A stretch of 64,000 nt of DNA from Larimichthys crocea. Taxonomy: Eukaryota; Chordata; Actinopteri; Sciaenidae. The stretch spans positions 17,978,871-18,042,870 of the forward strand of contig NC_040028.1 of NCBI RefSeq assembly GCF_000972845.2, written 5' to 3'. A program made the position numbers and the translations under genes. Below are positions 56,575 to 64,000 of this stretch, in pieces. The first letter of the stretch is position 1. Every line of letters starts with the position of its first letter. The notes under the pieces were generated by a model. That model did no database searches, had not been told where the DNA came from, and was given only the letters and a program-made list of their open reading frames with translations.

Positions 56575-58519
56575 GTAAGCCGCGTTTATTAACCTGTGGC
56601 TCGCTAACGCAGCCGCCGCAGAATAAACTTCTTGGCGTTATATGTCTTGTTTTTTTACAACTTCATGTATTTTTAAAAGCGTTTCGGAAGTTGTGAATAC
56701 AAAGCGGGCTGAGTGTTGTTGGGGTGACAGCTGTGGATTAGCACGTACCGTAGCTTAGCTTTAGCCAAGCCGGCTAACAAAGCGTCGACAGCCCGCCGGG
56801 CTTTTCCACCGTACCCCCCTCCTCCCTCCGAGTTAGCTCGCCGCTAACGCACCCAAAGAGACATTACTAACTAACTAACTCACCTCCTTTTTGTTTAACT
56901 TACTTAACTACAAACTTACCGTGTGCGGCAAACCGGCAGCGAGTCGTTAACTCAACGGTTTCACGGTCACACGTTAGCTCGTGCCTGTGGCGGTTGGTAA
57001 CGTTTGTCAGATGTTCTGCGAACGTTCGATGAAAACGAAACAATAACAGACGTCCAACGGTCGAAATCGCGACAATTTAAACGAATTTATTCAAAAAAAT
57101 TAAAGTATTTGAGTATGTAGGGTAAATTAGTTGAATATATTGTAGTAAAAATAAAGTGTTTGTGAATTTTTTTGACACCAGCTCACTGTTTTTATGTCTG
57201 TTAATCGATCTAACGTTGACTTTAATTGACATGACAGTTATTAAAGATCAATAATCTAATCACCGGTTATCTCCCGTGTCTTCAAAATAAGTGGCTGAAT
57301 ATTTCGGATGTGACTTTTTAAACGTTGCATCATATTAAATCTGATTAAAACATCTTGTTTTATAGTTTATTGTGAACTTTATTTTGTTAAAAAAAAAAAG
57401 CGGTCTCCTCTCACTTTATAGCAGCTTACAGCAGCAATGTTTCCTGTTCAAAAAACGGGAACTTGACTTAAAATAAACACCGGATAAATACGTGACTGTA
57501 TGTTAATATTAAATCCTTGGATTTAGCTGTGAAATTATTAAAAAAGTACTTGAGCATCGCTTAGTTTGTTTCCTGTTTGGTAGGGATTTAGACCTCCTCT
57601 TCCTCCATTCTCAAATGCCAACAACAACAGCCGTCGAAGAAACAGGACAGTGTGCACTCGTAAGTGCAACACAAACCCACTAATATGATCTGTTATTAAC
57701 CGTGCGAGATGCTCGCACCTTTTCTTTAATATCTAGCCCATGCTCAGGTTTGTTTAAAACCTGCAGCACGAAGCAAAACAACCGCTAAATTTGTAACCGT
57801 GAATCCTTTTCACAAAAAAAAAAAAAAAAAAACGTGCACAAGCTAACTAGCGAAGCTAAGTTGAATCCAACGCTAACTGTTAGCAGCTGCTAGCTGCATC
57901 CAACAAAAGACTCCTCGCCTCCTCGTCTGTCGTTATCAAGTGTTGTTCCCGCCGCGTGCAAAAGTAACATCTGTAACCGTGTGTTGGTGTAAGTTTAGTT
58001 ACATTTATAGTTTGGAGCCCGGGTGGTGAAGTTGAGCTATGTTTGCGTGACCTGTAGCAGAAGTTCGACGATGCCTCTCCTCCTCCGGACGTGCTCGGTA
58101 CCTGAAGTAGGCCTTGTGCACACTTAGCGTAGTCCAAAAAAAAAGAAAGTTGTGAGCATCCAGGGATGGTTTAATATGTTTTTCTGCACACGCACCGCGT
58201 TCAGAAACACCCAGCAAGCTTTCATTTAATCCGAAACCCGGTCGAAAATCTCCAAATTTTAGCCTCGTTTTGTTATCCTGTGAGAAGAATAACCCGGTTT
58301 AACTCGAGCTAACGTGAGTGATGTAGCTTTGTGACAGTGTGCTTTGGCAGCAAGCAGTTCAGATGGGCCTCAGAAATAAGTGCAGTTTAATTTAAAACAC
58401 CAAACATGTTTAAAAAATAGATTTAAGCTGGACGAAATGTGACGTTTGTTTGCATTTAAAATAAAGGAACTTTTTACACTTTAATCACTTTAATAAGTTT
58501 GATGTGTTTCTGTCTCCAG
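56575..58519 (+). other. tfdp1: Presumptive tfdp1 5'UTR intron
   Basis: The stretch between the candidate non-coding first exon and the exon with the start codon holds no recognisable coding sequence. It contains an A run near 57805-57830 and GC-rich TAGC-type words near 56750-56850, probably the CpG-rich downstream part of the promoter. Confidence 0.45.
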
Positions 58520-58592
58520 GGGTCTAAATAGTGACAAATAGAAGAACATTTTCTTTTTAACCTGAAGCTGACTCCTCCGGTCCTTTTGGATC

Positions 58593-60606
58593 ATGGCTAA
58601 AGATGTAAGTAACCATGCATGTGTTTTGTTTTTGATTTGGAAAACAGTTGTTTGGTTGTAGCGGACGCGACATGAATGTGTTAAGCTGCTGTAACTTAAT
58701 CAAAACATGTCCCGTAACCTCTTTTTGTTCATTTAATGTTGTGTTTTTTGGAGTGTATTAACTTCTTGTCCATCGCAGGCTGGTCTGATTGAAACAAATG
58801 GAGAGCTGAAGGTTTTCATCGATCAGAATCTAAGCCCAAGCAAAGGTATAATTTCTGAGTAATCTCCTTCTTTACATTACATACAGTCTAATTTCTAATC
58901 GATTGTCCAACAAAGGCAACACTGTTCTTCCTCTGCTGTCGGCCTATGTGTTTGTAGTTGGACGATAGGGGGCAATGGAGGATCAAACAAAAGCTCTGCT
59001 CATTACTGCGCTTCTCATGTCTTCTATTAGGTGTCCTATCTTTGGTTACTGTCCAGCCTACAGCTGCCCCCGTAGCCAAACAGCTACTACCCAAAACTCT
59101 TGGGCCATCCAATGTGAACATTGCTGCACACATGCAACATGTGCCACACATGGTGAGTGACGACAACCTTCACATCATATCGTCTTCATCATCTCAGGAT
59201 GTTGTTCCACATTTCTGATATAAAAAGTTGAGCTTTCTGAATTATCAGTGATCCGCAGATCGCTCGCTGGGTTTCTCCGCCACGTCTTACTGTTGTGTAA
59301 GCCCCTCCTTTATCATTGTGAGGTGACAGGGCGGAGGAGTAGGTGGAGGCAGTTGATCCTAAGCCTATCAACTCTACAGTCAGCAGGATTACACCCATCA
59401 TCCCATTATATACATGGAATATATACATAACGGAAATCAGCTTACATCACCCCAGTGAAGGAATAGATCACCTGTCTGCACACATTACCTCATAATATTA
59501 CGAGGTGTGTAAATTTAAACAAATGTATCTTATTGATCGTCTGCCATGCTCATGACCAATAATTGATTAGTCAATTAAGATGTCTGAAATACAAAATGTG
59601 TTCGTCCTCCATTCAAACTTCATTTAAACTGAGACTGTGGATCTCTGCAGAACCTGTTTTAGGGACTATATAGCCCAGGACTACGTAGTTGGGGAATTGA
59701 CTTTTCATGCCCAAGAAATTACTTGCCACTTGCTAGAGACTTGGGCCTAATGCTTGAGTCACATGTCTGGTTATAACATTTTTTCTTTCTGACTATGATC
59801 TTTTTGAAATGGATTTACCTTTTACTCGATCTGCAACTACCATTCCTAAAGCTTCTCACTTTTAGATCAAAGTCTTCATCTGGCAGAAAAAATAAATAAA
59901 TAAATACAGCTTAATTTAAACAATCCTGAGTGGATATTTTTGCAGCACAGTCCAAACATGTTGAGATTTTATGTTGCATTTGAAACTAAATCATGTAAAT
60001 TAAAGAGATTTGTTGAGTCACAAATCAAATTACTTCTATTGAGGTTAATTGCATGCAGTCAACGTCTTCTCATTATCGCTGCCTCCAGGAAATAAACTAG
60101 TTCTTCATGTACAGATGGATTTATTCCTCTTTTAATTGCACTTCACTGTCATCAGTCCACCGTCAAACTGTTACAGGACACTATACAAAACAAACAAGTC
60201 GTATTTATTCATTTAACAGACACTTCAGAGACTAATTAACATGACCAAACAAACTTAAATAAACATACATCGTTGGCGGCACACAAACGACAGGAAATGC
60301 ATGTTCTTAAACAAAATAAAGTCTTTAAAAAAACAAACTTAAACGGAGCATAAAACTTATTTTTTGGAGGTAAATTCCTGCAGGTAAATGCCTCCCTGCA
60401 CAAATAAGTTCTCACCTGGTGTACAAAGCAAATAAATATTCCTGAAAATAAATCATACATGTAAACAAAACATTGAAATAATTTCAAATATTTCTGGCAG
60501 TTCTAATTATTATTATTGTTGTTGTGAACTCACCCATCCTTGTATCAACAAAATGTTGTCAAGGACGACAACAACCTGTCCCCTCATGTCAATAAGCTGA
60601 CTTTGG

Positions 60607-60642
<36 letters not shown>

Positions 60643-63600
60643 AGGTTCAAATGTGGAGTGAGTGTCGGGTCGACGTTTAGCTCAGTTGGTAGAGCAGCCG
60701 TCCCATGTACGAAGGCTCAGTCCTCGCTGCGGAAACCCAGAGTTCGAATCCGACCTGTGGCTCTTTCCTGCATGTCATTCCCCGTCTCTCTCTCCTTGGT
60801 AGCGATGTTCACATAACCATAACCAGTAACCAACTAACCATAACCTGGTCCCTGTACACACTACCATCCTAGCAAACAGCTCAGCATAGGATGCAGTTCC
60901 TGAGGGGACTAAAGTGAGAAAAACCTGTTTCAATGTTCTTCTGGGCACCTTCCGTCTTTAATAGCCTTCAGTCTTTGCAGGTGATTGGAACACCCCAGAG
61001 GCCCACGGTATCGAATACCATTTTGGTAAACAGTCCACACACACCCAGCTCGCAGTTCCTCACTCAGAGTCAACCATCTGATGCCTCTCCGTGGTCATCA
61101 GGGTAAGCCTACTTTAAATTTTATAAGCTTGGAACATTATTGCGAATATCTGTGGACAAGTTTAACAAGTCTGACATATTGATGTGAAACCTGAGTGACG
61201 TGTGGGATCTGTCCTGACTGCAGGAAACGTGGTAAGAAAGGGGAAAAGAATGGGAAAGGCTTGAGGCATTTCTCCATGAAAGTGTGTGAGAAGGTGCAGA
61301 AGAAAGGAGTAACCACCTACAATGAAGTGGCAGACGAACTGGTCGCAGAATTCAGCTCTTCAGACAACCACATGTCACCCAATGACTCGGTCAGTGCTGC
61401 AGCTGCACAACATTTGCAAACCACAGAAATGTCAGATTTTACTTTTTTAATAACTCCTGCTGGTTTTGAATCTTGATTTGATTTATTTTTTCTTCCATTT
61501 TTAGCACGTGTACGACCAGAAGAACATTAGGCGGCGTGTGTACGACGCACTTAACGTGCTCATGGCCATGAACATTATCTCTAAAGAGAAGAAAGAAATC
61601 AAATGGATTGGCCTTCCCACCAACTCAGCGCAAGAGTGCCAAAACCTCGAGGTAAAGACACGCAGTGAAGAACGTTCTCACAATGACTTGTGTTGGAGAT
61701 ATATTGCATTTTAATTAGGTTGTTTTTCTTGCTCATAATTCCTTTTTATTTGAACTGTAGGTGGAGAGACAAAGGCGGCTAGAGAGGATTAAGCAGAAAC
61801 AGTCACAGCTTCAGGAGCTCATACTGCAGGTGGGAATGAAGCGAGTGCTTGTGTTCAGCTTGGCTCCATCAGAGAGGCGTTAACTTCGTATGTTGTTCGT
61901 TATCGAGGTTGTAGTTTGATGCTGCACTGGACTTCTAGTACAACACCACCTTTACCCTCGATCTCAGCATGTTGTAAAGTTTTCATCTTTGTCTTACAGC
62001 AAATAGCTTTTAAGAACCTGGTTCAGCGGAACAGACAGACAGAGCAGCAGGCAAACAGACCTCCACCTCCAAACTCCATCATCCACCTTCCCTTCATTAT
62101 TGTCAACACCAGCAAGAAAACTGTCATCGACTGCAGCATCTCAAACGACAAGTATGTGAATGTGCCAGCCGTCATACTCACCACTTTGTATTTAATGAAG
62201 AAGCAGTGCAGTGATGGAGACTTAATGATTAACGTGTGTACATTAGAGGGATTCATTTAGACTGTTTACCTTCTAGCCAGGTTTGTATTCAAGAACTTTT
62301 ATTCCTAGAAGTCCTGAGTTAGAAGGAAGAGGCAAGTAGCCCAACACACACTGTGTGTGAGATGGTTGCATTGTAGTGTCTTTTTAGGCCATAGAACGTG
62401 AATCATTTGTGGGTTAATAGTTATTTGGAAATCTTAAGTCGTAACTTCCGAAGGCTCGGCGTGAGGATGAGTGTGATCAAACGTGGAGACACAGTTTGAG
62501 AAGATGACTCAACAGTTGAGTATTTAGCCTTTCAGTAGCTCACTCACTGAATGTGAGAGCTTCTCACCAACACAATGTAATAAGGGAAATATGGAATGAA
62601 AATATCTTTTTACGCTTTAAAACAACAGGTCAAACATGAACGGTCCATGACATGCAGTGGACTGTTAAAGTGCTGTCCTGCTCCAGTCACCCACAGAGAT
62701 GTAAAGCAAAGGTTTTATGTCAGTTGTATGACTTTAAAACAGCCTGGTAGCACTTGGGGTTAAAAGAAGTCAGTTTGAACTTTGAGTTAAATTTGTGGTT
62801 TTAAAACTTACAGAAAATGTGGATGGCAGCATATAAAAATAAACTACTCTGAAGCCCCATTTCCCACCCATATAATCTTTAAATAAGCTGCAGTAAATTA
62901 TTCAATAATCAGCCAGAATTTCATATTTTATAAATTACTAGTGATTCATTTTATGGCTTGTTCCAAGGCCAAACCTCAAAGTCTGGAGAACCAAGCAGCG
63001 TTTAGTCAGAAGTGAAGGCGGTTCGCATCCATTCAGATATCTAAAACAAAGTACTTCTACACTCTCTACCAGCATTTATTTGTCTCTGTCACCATCCATG
63101 CATAAGAACCAATATTGTGGCACTTGTGTTTCATGATCATCTTGTACCATCCTGCTCTTTAAAACATGGTCTCCACATTGAAACTTATTGTTTGGTTTAA
63201 ACATTGATAATTCACCCTCTCTTATGTCTCCTCTTCTTCCTCATTATCATTTCCAGGTTCGAGTATTTGTTCAACTTTGACAGCATGTTTGAGATCCACG
63301 ATGACATCGAGGTGCTGAAGCGCATGGGCATGGCCTGTGGCTTGGAGGTGGGAAAGTGTTCTCCAGAGGATCTGAAGGTCGCACGTAGCCTGGTGCCCAA
63401 AGCTCTGGAGCCGTACGTTATAGGTCAGTGCCAGAAGTGTGTGTGTTTATACAATCTGTCAGATCAGACGCGAAGGGATGAACAGTAAAACAGCGTAGGG
63501 TACCCTGACTTGTCTCTTTTGGCCCCGATACTGATGTCTGGGCTTTGATACCACTCGAGGTGCTTGATTAAAGGTCCAGTGTGTCAGATTTAGAGAACAT

Positions 63601-64000
63601 GGCAGGTCCTCTTCCACCATGTTGCCACACATTTTTCTACAGTAGCCCAGATTGAACAAACCAAACACCGACTCTAGATGGAGCCTTTCGCCACCACAGC
63701 TTCCCCTTTGCACTTGGAGCAAGAGACTGGAAGTGGAAGGGGGGGGGCGTTGCATTAACTACACTGCTAGACGCCACTAAATCCTCCACACTAATCCTTT
63801 AAGTTGGTTATGTTATAATTTGCAGACCTACTGCCCCCATTTGAATCACTGACTTTGATAGATGTTGCAAGCAGCCGTAGAATTTGTTACCTTCTGACAC
63901 AAGTTGTCAGCTCCCTGTTTCTTCCTTGTGTGCTGCCGATGTAGTGATGACGTAGCGCACAGCGATGTAAAATCAAATAGATTAGCTGTTTGAGATAATA
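58593..64000 (+). CDS. tfdp1: Transcription factor DP-1 (E2F dimerisation partner), 3' end outside window
   Basis: Nuclear partner of E2F proteins; the dimer controls cell-cycle genes. Coding exons seen: 58593-58604, 58779-58845, 59031-59152, 60981-61102, 61224-61389, 61505-61651, 61761-61829, 62000-62151, 63257-63423; all phases join (341 complete codons plus one base). The start [20 protein letters not shown] is that of DP-1. Exons 5-6 hold the winged-helix DNA-binding domain ([16 protein letters not shown], then [19 protein letters not shown] with the RRxYD motif). Exon 7 and the start of exon 8 form the coiled coil ([20 protein letters not shown]); exons 8-9 the marked-box-like dimerisation part. 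The acidic C-terminus lies beyond 64000. TFDP2 was considered; the N-terminus and the 13q34-like synteny favour tfdp1. Confidence 0.94.
60675..60800 (+). mobile_element. tRNA-derived SINE in tfdp1 intron 4
   Basis: The head has box A (TTAGCTCAGTTGGTAGAGC) and box B (GTTCGAATCC at about 60743) spaced as in a tRNA gene, followed by a tail TGTGGCTCTTTCCTGCATGT common to fish SINEs. The anticodon arm and acceptor stem do not pair into a normal tRNA. Fragments of the same family are near 30360 and 36320. Confidence 0.75.
62152..63256 (+). other. tfdp1: tfdp1 intron 8, nothing recognisable
   Basis: It contains no repeat family seen elsewhere in the window, no exon and no regulatory word that stands out. 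The open frame running on from exon 8 into the intron is an artefact of read-through. Confidence 0.7.
63568..63802. mobile_element. TTAA-flanked MITE family B, copy in tfdp1 intron 9
   Basis: It starts TTAAAGGTCCAGTGTGTCAG and ends CTCCACACTAATCCTTTAA, with GATTTAG/CTAAATC pairs inside the termini as in the copies at 9513 and 37895. It is 235 bases and has no coding frame. TTAA at both ends supports a piggyBac-type mobiliser. Confidence 0.65.

Noticed and set aside
60675..60800. Functional tRNA gene
   Set aside because: Box A and box B are present, but no acceptor stem or normal cloverleaf can be drawn and the tail is that of a SINE.

Overview
The window is nuclear DNA of a ray-finned (percomorph-type) fish. 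Genes are split by short GT-AG introns. Intergenic DNA and introns carry teleost-type transposon debris: APE-type LINE fragments, tRNA-derived SINEs, TTAA-flanked piggyBac-like MITEs and foldback elements. Microsatellites are common. I found no bacterial, organellar or viral genes. All exon models come from reading the bases by eye, using splice consensus, phase continuity and remembered similarity to vertebrate proteins; no search was run.

Layout, left to right. (1) 3560-11163, + strand: pou2f1 (Oct-1), 15 coding exons, 705 aa, with a 3'UTR of about 6.5 kb ending near 17740. (2) 27374-19258, - strand: cd247 (TCR/CD3 zeta), 6 coding exons, 122 aa, tail to tail with pou2f1 as in human 1q24. 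(3) 33263-37071, + strand: lamp1, 6 coding exons, 251 aa, with a single LAMP domain. Its promoter sits in the spacer of a 3.3-kb imperfect palindrome. (4) 44784-41342, - strand: grtp1, a TBC-domain RabGAP, 8 exons, 348 aa. (5) 52446-47874, - strand: dcun1d2, a cullin-neddylation co-factor, 7 exons, 259 aa. (6) 58593 to beyond 64000, + strand: tfdp1 (E2F dimerisation partner DP-1), first 9 coding exons; the 3' end is outside the window. Every intron of these models keeps the reading frame.

The genes are not a functional operon. They are a syntenic block that joins the neighbourhood of human 1q24 (POU2F1-CD247) to that of human 13q34 (LAMP1-GRTP1-DCUN1D2-TFDP1); ADPRHL1 and TMCO3, present in the human block, are not seen. 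I found no wholly new system. The most unusual points are the palindrome around the lamp1 promoter, the LAMP1 protein without its first luminal domain, a CD247 tail with one ITAM plus a lone half-ITAM, an Oct-1 transcript without one glutamine-region exon, lysosomal CLEAR boxes upstream of lamp1, and a nested transposon insertion whose empty site is also in the window.
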